Source of the DNA: Bradyrhizobium sp. SZCCT0153
Lineage (GTDB): Bacteria; Pseudomonadota; Alphaproteobacteria; Rhizobiales; Xanthobacteraceae
Reading direction: 5' to 3'
DNA: 64,000 nucleotides
Assembly (NCBI RefSeq): GCF_018129995.1
Contig: NZ_JAFCKS010000003.1
Coordinates: 620,001 to 684,000, forward strand
The position numbers and the translations under genes were made by a program. Under the pieces are notes generated by a model. That model did not search any database. It was given only the letters and a program-made list of their open reading frames with translations, and was not told where the DNA came from. Below, one piece after another: positions 26,157 to 34,851 of the stretch (within the stretch, counting starts at the first letter, position 1; every line of letters starts with the position of its first letter).

Positions 26157-26645
26157 TCAGGTGAAGTCCGCGAGGATTCGGAGCAGGCGTTCCCGGTTGT
26201 CCCTGCCGATCTTTTCCTCGACATGCCTTTCATGCTCGGCGGCGAGCCGCTTGAACTTTGCCAGCGCCGTCTCGCCCTGCGTCGTGAGGTGCAGCGCGTG
26301 GGAGCGCCGGTCCGTCTTCGACTTGACCCGCTTCACCAGCTTGCGCTGTTCGAGGCTGTCGAGCAGATGCACCAGCCGCGCGCGCTCGATACCGAGGCGT
26401 TTGGCCACGGCCATCTGGCTGAGGCCCGGATTGGCACCAATCACCGTCAGCACCGAATATTGCGTCGGCCGGATATCGACCTCGCCGAGCGTCCTGATGA
26501 AGTCCTGAAAGATCCAGATCTGGAAGCGCCGCACGGCGTAGCCGGCGTGCCCGACCAGCGCGTCGAGGCCGATCTCCTCCGCGTCGATCGGACGCACGGC
26601 GCCGTTGCCGGCGCGTTTGCGTGGGGACGACTGGGCTGCGGTCAC
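26157..26645 (-). CDS. MarR-family regulator of the feruloyl-CoA synthase gene
   Basis: 162 residues with a winged helix: IRPTQYSVLTVIGANPGLSQ, RLGIERARLVHLLDSLEQRK and SKTDRRSHALHLTTQGE. GTG at 26645 is chosen because AGGAGA lies six bases upstream; an ATG would need a long unsupported extension. It is divergent from a feruloyl-CoA synthase-like gene. MarR proteins of this kind (FerC/FerR type) repress hydroxycinnamate genes and release DNA on binding the CoA thioester. An inverted repeat in the shared promoter region is the likely operator. Confidence 0.9.
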   Translation of the reverse strand: MTAAQSSPRKRAGNGAVRPIDAEEIGLDALVGHAGYAVRRFQIWIFQDFIRTLGEVDIRPTQYSVLTVIGANPGLSQMAVAKRLGIERARLVHLLDSLEQRKLVKRVKSKTDRRSHALHLTTQGETALAKFKRLAAEHERHVEEKIGRDNRERLLRILADFT

Positions 26646-26701
26646 GTCGCGTCTCCTGCCAAGCGTCCCTTGTAGCGCCTCGGACGGCCGCGCGAAAGAT
26701 T

Positions 26702-26724
26702 GTTGTTGACGACAACAATTGTCG
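26702..26724. promoter_or_regulatory. Putative MarR operator between marR and fcs
   Basis: Arms CGACAA (26710-26715) and TTGTCG (26719-26724) with a CAA spacer; an overlapping pair TTGTTG/CAACAA spans 26702-26718. It lies 57 bases upstream of the marR start and 73 upstream of the synthase start, suitable for controlling both. Confidence 0.6.
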
Positions 26725-26797
26725 TGCCCAACATTATAGCCAACGCGGCCCGCTACGAGGCTGCGGCCGATCCCGGCTTCCGGGCGAGGAGGAAACC

Positions 26798-28654
26798 ATG
26801 ACAGCCGCCCCACGCGGTGATGCTTCAAGCCTGTTCGCGACACCGAGGACCGTTGTCGAGCATCGCTCCGACGGCAGCATCGTGCTGCGGTCGCCCGAGC
26901 CCCTGCGCGAGAGTGCGCGCTGCATCGGCGACTGGCTGGAGCAATGGGCGCGGCAGAGGCCTGACGCGATTTTCCTCGCAGAGCGCAGCGATACCGAAGC
27001 GCCCTGGACCACCGTCACCTATGCGCAGGCGCTGCGCCGGGTGCGGGCGGCCGCGTCCTGGATCCTGGCGCAGGGTCTCAGCGCAGAGCATCCGCTCGCG
27101 ATCCTGTCCGACAACAGCATCGATCATGCGCTGCTCGCGCTTGCCGCCCAGCATGTCGGAGTGCCCTCGGCCGCGATCTCGCCGGCCTATTCGTTGATGT
27201 CGAAGGACTTCGACAAGCTCAAGAGCATGATCGCGCTGCTCGAGCCCGGCGCGATCTATGTGTCCGCGACAAAACCGTTTGCGGCGGCGCTGGCTGCGAT
27301 CAGGCCGCTGCACCAGGCGCAACTCATCAGCGGCAATGGCGATGACAGCGATGCGCTGGCTTTCCACAGCATCGCGGCAACGCCCGAGAGTTCCGATGTC
27401 GCAAAGGCCTTCGCCGCGGTGACGCAGGACACGATCGCGAAATTCCTGTTCACCTCGGGCTCGACCGGCACGCCGAAAGCGGTCGTCAACACCCAGCGCA
27501 TGCTGACCTCGAGCCAGCAGGCCAAGGCGCAGACCTGGACGTTTCTCGAACAGGGACGCGACGATCTCGTCATTCTGGACTGGCTGCCCTGGAGTCATAC
27601 CTTCGGCGCCAACCACAATTTCAATCTCGTGCTGCGCAATGGCGGCTCGCTCTATATCGACGGCGGCAAGCCCGCGCCCGGTCTGTTTGCAACGTCGCTC
27701 GCCAATCTGAAAAGCGTGATGCCGACGGTCTATTTCAACGTGCCGCGCGGCTTCGACATGCTGATCGCGGCTCTGCGCGGTGACGAGGAATTGCGACGCC
27801 GCTTCTTCAGCGAGGTGAAGTTCGCCTTCTATGCAGGCGCCGCGCTGCCGCAGAATCTCTGGGACGCGCTCGAACAGCTTTCGGTCGCGACCGTCGGGCG
27901 CGCGATGCCCATGGTTTCGGCCTGGGGTTCGACCGAGACCTCGCCGCTCGCGACCGATTGCCATTTCCTCGCGGAACGTTCGGGCAATATCGGTGTGCCT
28001 ATACCTGGCACTGAATTGAAGCTTGTCACCTCCGGCGACAAGCTGGAGGTGCGCGTGCGCGGGCCGAACGTCACACCGGGCTATTGGAAAGCGCCGGAAC
28101 TGACCAGGCAGGCGTTCGACGACGACGGCTTTTATCTGATCGGCGATGCCGTGAAGCTTGCCGATGCCGAACGGCCCGAGCGCGGCCTGTTCTTCGACGG
28201 CCGCGTCGCCGAGGACTTCAAGCTCAATTCGGGCACCTGGGTCAGCGTCGGAACGCTGCGCGTCGCCGGCATCGCCGCGCTGGCGCCGCTCGCACAGGAC
28301 ATCGTCGTCACCGGCCATGGCGGCGACGAGGTTCGCTTCCTGGTGTTTCCGAACGTGGTTGCCTGCCGTGCCCAAGCCGGTTTGCCAGAGACGGCCGGGG
28401 TGAACGATGTGCTCGCACATGGCAAGGTCAGAGCCGCGATCGCGCAGGGACTGGCCAGCCTCAAGCAGCAAACCGCCAATTCCTCCGGCCACGCCACCCG
28501 CGCGCTGCTGCTTGCCGAGCCGCCATCGGTCGATGGCGGCGAGATCACCGACAAGGGCTACATCAACCAGCGCGCGGTGCTGACGCGGCGCGTCGATGCG
28601 CTGGCCCGGCTCAACGACGATGCGTCGGTTGAGTGGATCGGTTGCGGCGATTGA
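26798..28654 (+). CDS. fcs: Feruloyl-CoA synthase-type acid-CoA ligase
   Basis: 618 residues of the AMP-binding superfamily. The P-loop-like motif is FTSGSTGTPKAVVNTQRM near residue 226; the adenylate-binding region is SAWGSTETSPLAT near 373. The stretch FDGRVAEDFKLNSGTWVSVG near 467 is typical of feruloyl-CoA synthases and of the related 3-hydroxybenzoate ligases. It activates ferulate or p-coumarate to the CoA thioester in the cytosol. GAGGAGGAAACC precedes the ATG at 26798. No enoyl-CoA hydratase/aldolase or vanillin dehydrogenase gene follows, so side-chain cleavage must be encoded elsewhere. Confidence 0.87.
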   Translation: MTAAPRGDASSLFATPRTVVEHRSDGSIVLRSPEPLRESARCIGDWLEQWARQRPDAIFLAERSDTEAPWTTVTYAQALRRVRAAASWILAQGLSAEHPLAILSDNSIDHALLALAAQHVGVPSAAISPAYSLMSKDFDKLKSMIALLEPGAIYVSATKPFAAALAAIRPLHQAQLISGNGDDSDALAFHSIAATPESSDVAKAFAAVTQDTIAKFLFTSGSTGTPKAVVNTQRMLTSSQQAKAQTWTFLEQGRDDLVILDWLPWSHTFGANHNFNLVLRNGGSLYIDGGKPAPGLFATSLANLKSVMPTVYFNVPRGFDMLIAALRGDEELRRRFFSEVKFAFYAGAALPQNLWDALEQLSVATVGRAMPMVSAWGSTETSPLATDCHFLAERSGNIGVPIPGTELKLVTSGDKLEVRVRGPNVTPGYWKAPELTRQAFDDDGFYLIGDAVKLADAERPERGLFFDGRVAEDFKLNSGTWVSVGTLRVAGIAALAPLAQDIVVTGHGGDEVRFLVFPNVVACRAQAGLPETAGVNDVLAHGKVRAAIAQGLASLKQQTANSSGHATRALLLAEPPSVDGGEITDKGYINQRAVLTRRVDALARLNDDASVEWIGCGD

Positions 28655-28707
28655 GCCGGCAACCCTCCGCGTCGGTGTGGCGGCGGCAAGTACCTTTTCT
28701 CCACATC

Positions 28708-28792
28708 GTTATTACGAGCGCAGCGAAGCAATCCAATCCAGAGTCTCTCCGCGGAGGGATCCTGGATTGCTTTGCTACGCTCGCAATGACGG
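28708..28792. repeat. Palindromic repeat, family C
   Basis: Left arm ATTACGAGCGCAGCGAAGCA ends in ATCC; right arm begins GGATCC and reads TGGATTGCTTTGCTACGCTC. The same half element recurs at 51951-51992. It follows the fcs gene. Confidence 0.8.
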
Positions 28793-28855
28793 AGGGAGTG
28801 AAGCAGCTCGCCAAATAAGCCAGCCATTCTGCCGTATTATCTCGCTGATTCTTTT

Positions 28856-28869
28856 GTTGCCTAAGCAAC
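28856..28869. promoter_or_regulatory. MarR-type palindrome with no obvious target gene
   Basis: GTTGC, CTAA, GCAAC: a palindrome of the TTGCnnnnGCAA type bound by many MarR proteins. About 60 bp later a strong ribosome site (GGAGGAGA) precedes ATG at 28939, but the frame from there runs antisense into the marR gene at 29065 and does not look like a protein. Region 28793-29064 holds no convincing gene; it may be the remnant of a deleted one. Confidence 0.4.
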
Positions 28870-29064
28870 TAATTTATGCGAACCGTTCGGGCAAGGATGA
28901 CGGCGGGGGAACCGCCGCGTCGGATATCGGAGGAGACAATGCTCGGCAGGAACGGTGCCGTCGGCAACCGCCGGCGCATGCCCGGACATGATAGGTCTGG
29001 AAATGACATGCCTGGAAAAGGCATGCCTGAAACAGACATGGTCCCGCGCCCGGCGCGAGGCCTG

Positions 29065-29571
29065 TCAGGTCCCGGTGCCGCCCGTCACTGCGCCGAGATT
29101 CTCGTGCAGCCGGCGCAACAGATCGATCAGCACCTCGCGCTCGTCCTTGCTGAGGCAGGACAGCAGACGCCGTTCGCGCTCGAACGCTGCGACGATCACC
29201 TTGTCATGGGTGGCGCGGCCCTTCGCGGTCAGCGAGATCGAATGGGTGCGGCCGTCGTTCGGGTCGGTGCGGATCGAGACCAGCCCGCGCTTCTCGAGTC
29301 CGGCCAATGTCCGGCTGACCGGGCCCTTGTCGAAACCGATGACGTGGCAGATGCGCGAGGCGGGAATGCCGGGCTCGATCGCCAGCAGCGACATGATCCG
29401 CCATTCCGTGACGTTGACGCCGAACTGCCGCTGATAGAATGCGGTCGCACTGTTCGAGAGCTTGTTGGCGATGAAGGTGATGAACGCCGGGACGTAGCGG
29501 TCGAGATCGAGCATCGGTCCCATGTCAGCGGGCGCAGGCTTGTGGCGGGATCTGGTCGGAGACGGCGGCAT
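29065..29571 (-). CDS. MarR-family regulator next to the P450 gene
   Basis: 168 residues. Dimerisation helices flank a winged helix with FGVNVTEWRIMSLLAIEPGI, ASRICHVIGFDKGPVSRTLA and the wing TDPNDGRTHSISLTAKGRA. The start at 29571 is taken as the longest reasonable; ATG at 29523 would give 152 residues and neither has a strong ribosome site. Divergent from the CYP199A-like gene. Close relatives near CYP199A genes respond to aromatic acids or their CoA esters; that role here is inferred. Confidence 0.88.
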   Translation of the reverse strand: MPPSPTRSRHKPAPADMGPMLDLDRYVPAFITFIANKLSNSATAFYQRQFGVNVTEWRIMSLLAIEPGIPASRICHVIGFDKGPVSRTLAGLEKRGLVSIRTDPNDGRTHSISLTAKGRATHDKVIVAAFERERRLLSCLSKDEREVLIDLLRRLHENLGAVTGGTGT

Positions 29572-29606
29572 ATCGGGCTTCTTGATCGCGGCGGGCCCGA
29601 AGACCT

Positions 29607-29625
29607 AAGGGCATGCGCCGCCCTT
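29607..29625. promoter_or_regulatory. Putative operator between marR and the P450 gene
   Basis: Arms AAGGGC (29607-29612) and GCCCTT (29620-29625) around a 7-base spacer. It lies 36 bases before the marR start and 30 before the P450 start, in the only stretch where both promoters can be. Confidence 0.45.
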
Positions 29626-29654
29626 TCACAAGATCAAAATGAGGGAGGGCGTCC

Positions 29655-30863
29655 ATGAGCGCATCCGGATCTTCGGCAATTGGCGTCCCGCATCTCGACG
29701 TCGATCCCTTCGACATGAATTTCTTTGCCGATCCCTATCCCACGCATGAGCTGCTGCGGGAGGCGGGGCCGGTCGTCTATCTCGACAAGTGGAACGTTTA
29801 CGGCGTGGCGCGCTATGCCGAGGTCCATGCCGTCCTGAACGATCCTTCGACGTTCTGCTCCAGCCGCGGCGTCGGCCTCTCCGATTTCAAGAAGGAGACG
29901 CCGTGGCGGCCGCCGAGCCTGATTTTGGAAGCCGATCCACCCGCGCACACCCGCACCCGCGCCGTGTTGTCAAAAGTGCTGTCGCCGACCGTGATGAAGC
30001 AGGTGCGGGACCGCTTCGCCGCCGCAGCCGAGGAGCGGGTCGATGCGCTGCTGGAGAAGCGCAGCTTCGACGCGATCGCCGATCTTGCCGAGGCTTATCC
30101 GCTGTCGATCTTCCCGGATGCGCTTGGCTTGAAGCCGGAAGGCCGCGAGCATCTGATTCCCTATGCGAGCCTGGTGTTCAACGCCTTCGGTCCGCCGAAC
30201 CAGCTGCGCCAGGACGCGATCGAGCGCTCGGCGCCGCACCAGGCCTATGTCACCGAACAGTGCCAGCGTGACAATCTCGCGCCGGGCGGCTTCGGCGCCT
30301 GCATCCACGCCCGCGTCGACGACGGCGAGATCACCGCGACCGAAGCGCCGCTCCTGGTGCGGTCGCTGCTGTCGGCCGGCCTCGACACCACCGTCAACGG
30401 CATCGGCGCCGCAGTGTACTGCCTCGCCCGCTTCCCCGATCAATGGCAGCGCCTGCGCAACGATCTCACCCTCGCGCGCAACGCCTTCGAGGAAGCCGTC
30501 CGCTTCGAGAGTCCGGTGCAGACCTTCTTCCGGACGACGACCCGCGAAGTCGAGCTGTCCGGCGCGAGGATCGGCGAGGGCGAGAAGGTCCTGATGTTTC
30601 TCGCCGCGGCCAATCGGGATCCGCGGCGATGGGACCAGCCCGACAGTTACGACATCACCCGCCGCTCCTCCGGCCATGTCGGCTTCGGCTCCGGCATCCA
30701 CATGTGCGTCGGCCAGCTCGTCGCGCGCCTCGAAGGCGAGGTGATGCTGACCGCGCTGGCGAAGCGCATTGCCAGGATCGAGATCACCGGCGAACCAAAG
30801 CGCCGCTTCAACAATACGCTGCGCGGGCTCGACAGCCTGCCCGTCACCATCACTCCGGCCTGA
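29655..30863 (+). CDS. Cytochrome P450, CYP199A-like aromatic-acid monooxygenase
   Basis: 402 residues. The I-helix has the acid-alcohol pair in LLSAGLDTTVNG near residue 245, the K-helix EAVRFESP, and the haem loop FGSGIHMCVGQ with the ligand Cys near 353. Stretches such as LDKWNVYGVARYAEVHAVLN and FNAFGPPNQLRQ resemble CYP199A2/A4 of Rhodopseudomonas, which O-demethylate 4-methoxybenzoate and related para-substituted benzoates. A 2Fe-2S ferredoxin gene follows after 11 bases, as in those clusters; no ferredoxin reductase is encoded here. Product would be 4-hydroxybenzoate; substrate assignment is by family. Confidence 0.9.
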   Translation: MSASGSSAIGVPHLDVDPFDMNFFADPYPTHELLREAGPVVYLDKWNVYGVARYAEVHAVLNDPSTFCSSRGVGLSDFKKETPWRPPSLILEADPPAHTRTRAVLSKVLSPTVMKQVRDRFAAAAEERVDALLEKRSFDAIADLAEAYPLSIFPDALGLKPEGREHLIPYASLVFNAFGPPNQLRQDAIERSAPHQAYVTEQCQRDNLAPGGFGACIHARVDDGEITATEAPLLVRSLLSAGLDTTVNGIGAAVYCLARFPDQWQRLRNDLTLARNAFEEAVRFESPVQTFFRTTTREVELSGARIGEGEKVLMFLAAANRDPRRWDQPDSYDITRRSSGHVGFGSGIHMCVGQLVARLEGEVMLTALAKRIARIEITGEPKRRFNNTLRGLDSLPVTITPA

Positions 30864-30874
30864 CGAGGAGCTTC

Positions 30875-31198
30875 ATGCCCGCCATCATTTTCATCCTTCC
30901 CGACGGCAAGTCGGACCGCGTCGAGACCGGCGAGGGCGAGAGCGCCATGCAGGCCGCGACCCGTCACGGCCTCGACGGCATCCTGGCCGAATGCGGCGGC
31001 AACGCGATGTGCGCAACCTGCCACGTCCTTGTCGACGAGGGCTGGCTCGCGCGGCTACCTGCGATTGGCGCCGACGAGGACGCGCTGCTCGACGGCACCG
31101 CGACCGAACGGCAGCCGAACAGCCGGCTGTCCTGCCAGATCCACGTCACGCCCGCGCTGGACGGGCTCGTTCTGAGACTGCCGGAGCGGCAGATTTGA
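30875..31198 (+). CDS. 2Fe-2S ferredoxin, palustrisredoxin-type
   Basis: 107 residues of the vertebrate-type (adrenodoxin/putidaredoxin) class. The cluster ligands are in CGGNAMCATCHVLV (three Cys) with the fourth in NSRLSCQIHV near residue 88. It starts MPAIIFILPDGKSDRVETGE. GAGGAG precedes the ATG at 30875, 11 bases after the P450 stop. It donates electrons to the P450; the partner flavoprotein reductase is not in the window. Confidence 0.93.
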   Translation: MPAIIFILPDGKSDRVETGEGESAMQAATRHGLDGILAECGGNAMCATCHVLVDEGWLARLPAIGADEDALLDGTATERQPNSRLSCQIHVTPALDGLVLRLPERQI

Positions 31199-31206
31199 CG
31201 TCTCGA

Positions 31207-31230
31207 CCGCGCCGGCAACGACCGGCGCGG
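31207..31230. promoter_or_regulatory. Intercistronic hairpin before the binding-protein gene
   Basis: Nine-base perfect arms CCGCGCCGG and CCGGCGCGG with a 6-base loop, between the ferredoxin stop and the next start. No T-run follows, so it is more likely a message-stabilising structure or partial attenuator than a full terminator. Confidence 0.5.
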
Positions 31231-31255
31231 CATCACATCAACCGGGGAGGGAATC

Positions 31256-32467
31256 ATGAAACATCTGAAGTGGACGCTTGCGCTGGCCGCGAGCCTGATC
31301 GGCGGCGCCGCAAGCGCCGAGATCTCGGACAACGTCGTGCGCGTCGGCGTGCTCAACGACATCTCCGGCATCTTCCAGGACACCAACGGCATGGGTTCGG
31401 TCGAGGCCGCGCGCATGGCGGCCGAAGATTTCAATGGCGGCGGCAAAGGCATCAAGGTCGAGATCGTGTATGCCGACCACCAGAACAAGGCCGACGTCGG
31501 CAGCGCGATTGCGCGCAAATGGCTGGATGTCGAAGGCGTCGATGCCATCGTCGACGTGCCGAATTCGGCCGTCGGCCTCTCCATCAACACGCTGCTGCGC
31601 GGCAGCCGCATGACCTTCCTGGCGTCCTCGACCGCAAGCTCCGACCTCACCGGCAAGGCCTGCTCGCCCAACACCATCCAGTGGGTCAACGACACCTGGG
31701 CGACCGGCAACGCCACGGCGGCCGCGATGATGTCGCGCGGCGGCAAGGACTGGTACTTCCTCACGGTCGACTTCGCGCTCGGCAAGGGCATCGAGGCAGA
31801 AGCGCAGAAATATATCGAGGGGCACGGCGGCAAGGTGCTCGGCTCCTCAAAGCATCCGCTCGGCACCTCCGACTTCGCGTCCTATCTGTTGCAGGCGCAG
31901 GGTTCGAAGGCCCAGGTGATCGGGCTTGCCAATGCCGGCGGCGACACCATCAACGCGGTGAAGCAGGCCGCCGAGTTCGGCATCCAGCAGGGCGGGCAGA
32001 GGCTCGTCGCCTTCCTGCTCTTCATCAACGACGTCCACGGCATGGGCATCAAGGTCGCGCAGGGCCTCCAGCTGATGGAAGCTTTCTATTGGGACATGAA
32101 CGACGACACCCGCGCCTTCGCCAAGCGGTTCGCTGCGCGGCCCGGCATGAACGGCAAGATGCCGAGCGGCAACCAGGCCGGCGTCTATGCCTCCACGCTC
32201 GCTTATCTCAACGCGGTCGCCGCGACCGGCAGCGACAATGCCAGGGACGCCGTTCCCGAGATGAAGAAGTTCAAGGGCAAGGACAAGCTGTTCGGCGACA
32301 CCACGATCCGCCAGGACGGCCGTGTCGTGCATCCGATGTATCTGTTCGAGGTGAAGAAGCTGGAGGAGTCGAAATATCCGTACGACTATTACAAGCTGGT
32401 CTCGACGATCCCGGCGGACCAGGCGTTCCGGCCGCTGGCGGAGGGCGGGTGCGAACTGGTGAAGTAG
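31256..32467 (+). CDS. Orphan Liv/aromatic-type ABC substrate-binding protein
   Basis: 403 residues, periplasmic binding protein type 6. The signal peptide MKHLKWTLALAASLIGGAAS is followed by VVRVGVLNDISGIFQDTNGM. It continues with DHQNKADVGSAIARKWLDVE, the tail ends PLAEGGCELVK, and GGGGAGG precedes the ATG. It follows the P450-ferredoxin pair by 57 bp on the same strand, so it probably binds the P450's aromatic substrate. No permease or ATPase gene is linked; it may use one of the two Liv-type systems in this window or one elsewhere. Confidence 0.87.
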   Translation: MKHLKWTLALAASLIGGAASAEISDNVVRVGVLNDISGIFQDTNGMGSVEAARMAAEDFNGGGKGIKVEIVYADHQNKADVGSAIARKWLDVEGVDAIVDVPNSAVGLSINTLLRGSRMTFLASSTASSDLTGKACSPNTIQWVNDTWATGNATAAAMMSRGGKDWYFLTVDFALGKGIEAEAQKYIEGHGGKVLGSSKHPLGTSDFASYLLQAQGSKAQVIGLANAGGDTINAVKQAAEFGIQQGGQRLVAFLLFINDVHGMGIKVAQGLQLMEAFYWDMNDDTRAFAKRFAARPGMNGKMPSGNQAGVYASTLAYLNAVAATGSDNARDAVPEMKKFKGKDKLFGDTTIRQDGRVVHPMYLFEVKKLEESKYPYDYYKLVSTIPADQAFRPLAEGGCELVK

Positions 32468-32490
32468 GTGCTGCGGGCGTTGTTTCATTC

Positions 32491-32562
32491 GCCTCTCCCC
32501 GCATGCGGGGAGAGGCCGGGATTTGCGGAAACAACCCCGTCACTCCGACCCTTCCCTAGTTT
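32491..32562. repeat. Palindromic repeat related to family A
   Basis: CGCCTCTCCCCGCATGCGGG begins a perfect hairpin, followed by GATTTGCGGAAACAACCCCG and GACCCTTCCC. It resembles the copy translated inside the ATPase gene at 20268-20398 (both share GCGGAAACA(A/G)CCCC). It lies between convergent genes and may terminate both. Confidence 0.7.
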
Positions 32563-32604
32563 AGTAAGGACCGGGAAGAAAGGGGCAGGCGCATCGGCTC
32601 GTCT

Positions 32605-33402
32605 TCAACCCTTGCTCGCCACGACCTTAGCCGCATCCGCAATGCCCCTTGCCATCGCGACGAACTCGCTCGGCATCATGATGATGGTCATCGTGTTCTG
32701 CTCGGCGCCGACCTCGGTGATCATCTGCATGCGCCGCAGTTCGAGGCCGGCGGGGTTTTGCATGATGACCTCGGCGGCTTGACGGAGTTGTTCCGCGGCG
32801 TCGAGCTCGGCTTCTGCCTTGATCAGGCGGGCTCGCTTCTCGCGTAGCGCCTCGGCTTCCTGGGCCATTGCGCGCTGCATGCTCGGCGGTATCTCGACAT
32901 TCTTCATCTGTACGAGTTCTACCTTCACGCCCCAGGGCTCGGTAATCGAGTCGATCGACTTCTGCATGACCTCGGCTATGGTGTCCTGCGCCTTCAGTAT
33001 CTCGTCCAGCGTATGCTGGCCGAGCACGGCGCGCAGTGTCGTCAAGGAGACCTGCACAACCGCATTCGAGACCGCCTTCACCTCGATCACGGCGCGTTCA
33101 GGATCGACGATGCGATACCAGACCACGGCATCGACCTTGATCGGCACGTTGTCTCGCGTGATGCCCTCCTGCTGCTCGACATTGGCTGTGATGGTGCGCA
33201 GATCGAGCTTGGTCTGCCATTCGAGAAACAGCCAGACGAGGTAGAGGCCCGGGCCGGCGGTGCGGTTGAATTTGCCGAGCCGGAACACGACGCTCCGTTC
33301 ATATTGATTGGCGACGCGGATGCTTCCGATGAGGTAGGCGAGTGCTGCAAGAGCGATGACGGTCAGAAAGGGATGCGCGGCGAAAAGCTCCATGATGAAC
33401 AT
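32605..33402 (-). CDS. SPFH/band-7 (slipin-type) membrane protein
   Basis: 265 residues. One N-terminal helix (HPFLTVIALAALAYLIGS) is followed by an SPFH domain with QYERSVVFRLGKF, GPGLYLVWLF and DNVPIKVDAVVWYRIVDPER. A helical oligomerisation region follows with QRAMAQEAEALREKRARLIK. This is the stomatin/slipin pattern. Slipins form membrane microdomain scaffolds and are often co-encoded with an NfeD-type protease, which is absent here. AGGAGG precedes the ATG at 33402. No operon partner is seen. Confidence 0.9.
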   Translation of the reverse strand: MFIMELFAAHPFLTVIALAALAYLIGSIRVANQYERSVVFRLGKFNRTAGPGLYLVWLFLEWQTKLDLRTITANVEQQEGITRDNVPIKVDAVVWYRIVDPERAVIEVKAVSNAVVQVSLTTLRAVLGQHTLDEILKAQDTIAEVMQKSIDSITEPWGVKVELVQMKNVEIPPSMQRAMAQEAEALREKRARLIKAEAELDAAEQLRQAAEVIMQNPAGLELRRMQMITEVGAEQNTMTIIMMPSEFVAMARGIADAAKVVASKG

Positions 33403-33588
33403 GGATGCCTCCTGTTATCCATTGCGCGGCGGATTAAGTGACGGCGATCCCGGCTTTCAAGGCCACAGGCTGTCCGCCGTTGCGGATAATTTTTCGTCGT
33501 CAACCACTTGACGGTCGCATCACGACGTCGCGATCGAGCGGTGTCGATACGGTGCCTCTTGTCTCTTCCCACGAAGGGAAGAGCCTCC

Positions 33589-34851
33589 CTACACCACCTT
33601 GCTGCTGCCCTGCGTGATTAACCTCGCCGCCCGCTGGTCGCGGGCGTAGATCCAAAGCCAGCTCAGGGCGACGCTGAGGCGGTGGCGCAGCCCGATCAGG
33701 AAGTAGATGTGGGCGATGCCCCAGATCCACCATGCAATGGTGCCGCGCAGCTTGATGCGGCCGAAATCGATCACCGCGAGCCGCTTGCCGATCTGCGCGA
33801 GGCTGCCGGCGTGCTTGTAGCGGAACGGGCCGGTCGGCGCGCCGCGCAGGCGTGCCTTGATGGTCTCGGCGACATGCTTTCCCTGCTGCTTGGCGGCCGG
33901 CGCGATGCCGGGCACCGGCTTGCCCTCCCAGGCGTTGATCAAAACGGTGTCGCCGATCGCAAAGATCTCGGGATGGCCGGGGATGGTCAGGTCGTCCTCG
34001 ACCTGCACGCGCCCGGCGCGATCGCTTGGTGCGCCCAGCCACTCGGCCGCGGGCGAAGCGCGGACGCCGGCGGCCCAGATCCGGGTCTTCGCTTCGAGCA
34101 GCTTGCCGCCGAACACGACGCCCTCGCGGTTGATCTCGGTGACGGCTTGTCCCAGCACGACCTCCACGCCGATCTTTTCCAGCGACGCCTGGGCATAGGC
34201 CGAGAGGTCGTCGGGGAAGCCCGCGAGCACGCGCGGACCCGCCTCGATCAGCACCACGCGGGCCTTGGTCGTATCGATGTTGCGGAAGTCGCCGGGCAGC
34301 GTGTGGTGCGCCATCTCGGCGATGGTGCCGGCGAGCTCGACGCCGGTCGGGCCGGCGCCGACGATGACGAAAGTCAGCCGCGCTGCGCGCTTTGCCGGAT
34401 CGGTCTCGCGCTCGGCGCGCTCGAACGCCACCAGGATGTGACGGCGCAGCGTGGTCCCGTCCTCCAGCGTCTTCAGGCCCGGCGCGAACTGCTCCCATTC
34501 GTCATGGCCGAAATAGGCGTGCCGCGCTCCGGTCGCGAGCACGAGGGTGTCGTACGGCACCTCGCTGCCGTCGTCGATCAGCACGCTGCGCCTCGCCGCA
34601 TCGACGCCGCTCACGGTGGCAAACAGCGTCGTCACGTCACGCCGGTCGCGCATCAGGTGCCGGACCGGCCAGGCGATCTCGCTGGTCGCGAGCGAGGCGG
34701 TCGCGACCTGGTACAGCAGCGGCTGGAATAAATGATGATTGCGGCGGTCGATCAGCGTGATCGCGACCGGCGCGCCCGCGAGCCGGTAGGTCGCCTCCAG
34801 CCCGCCGAAGCCGGCTCCGACGATGACGACGCGATGCGGTGTCGTGGTCAT
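33589..34851 (-). CDS. ndh: NADH:quinone oxidoreductase type II (NDH-2-like)
   Basis: 420 residues. The N-terminal FAD Rossmann motif is VVIVGAGFGGLEATYRLAG, followed by NHHLFQPLLYQVATASL typical of NDH-2. The NADH-binding motif is FVIVGAGPTGVELAGTIAEM near residue 164, and the FAD site AIGDTVLI is near 301. The C-terminus (RLSVALSWLWIYARDQRAAR) is the amphipathic membrane anchor. It oxidises NADH without proton pumping. The gene stands alone with a 308-bp divergent spacer upstream. Confidence 0.92.
   Translation of the reverse strand: MTTTPHRVVIVGAGFGGLEATYRLAGAPVAITLIDRRNHHLFQPLLYQVATASLATSEIAWPVRHLMRDRRDVTTLFATVSGVDAARRSVLIDDGSEVPYDTLVLATGARHAYFGHDEWEQFAPGLKTLEDGTTLRRHILVAFERAERETDPAKRAARLTFVIVGAGPTGVELAGTIAEMAHHTLPGDFRNIDTTKARVVLIEAGPRVLAGFPDDLSAYAQASLEKIGVEVVLGQAVTEINREGVVFGGKLLEAKTRIWAAGVRASPAAEWLGAPSDRAGRVQVEDDLTIPGHPEIFAIGDTVLINAWEGKPVPGIAPAAKQQGKHVAETIKARLRGAPTGPFRYKHAGSLAQIGKRLAVIDFGRIKLRGTIAWWIWGIAHIYFLIGLRHRLSVALSWLWIYARDQRAARLITQGSSKVV

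Noticed and set aside
28876..29658. 260-codon plus-strand frame over the second marR gene
   Set aside because: Shadow of marR with low-complexity start; although a good ribosome site precedes an internal ATG at 28939, the translation shows no protein-like pattern.
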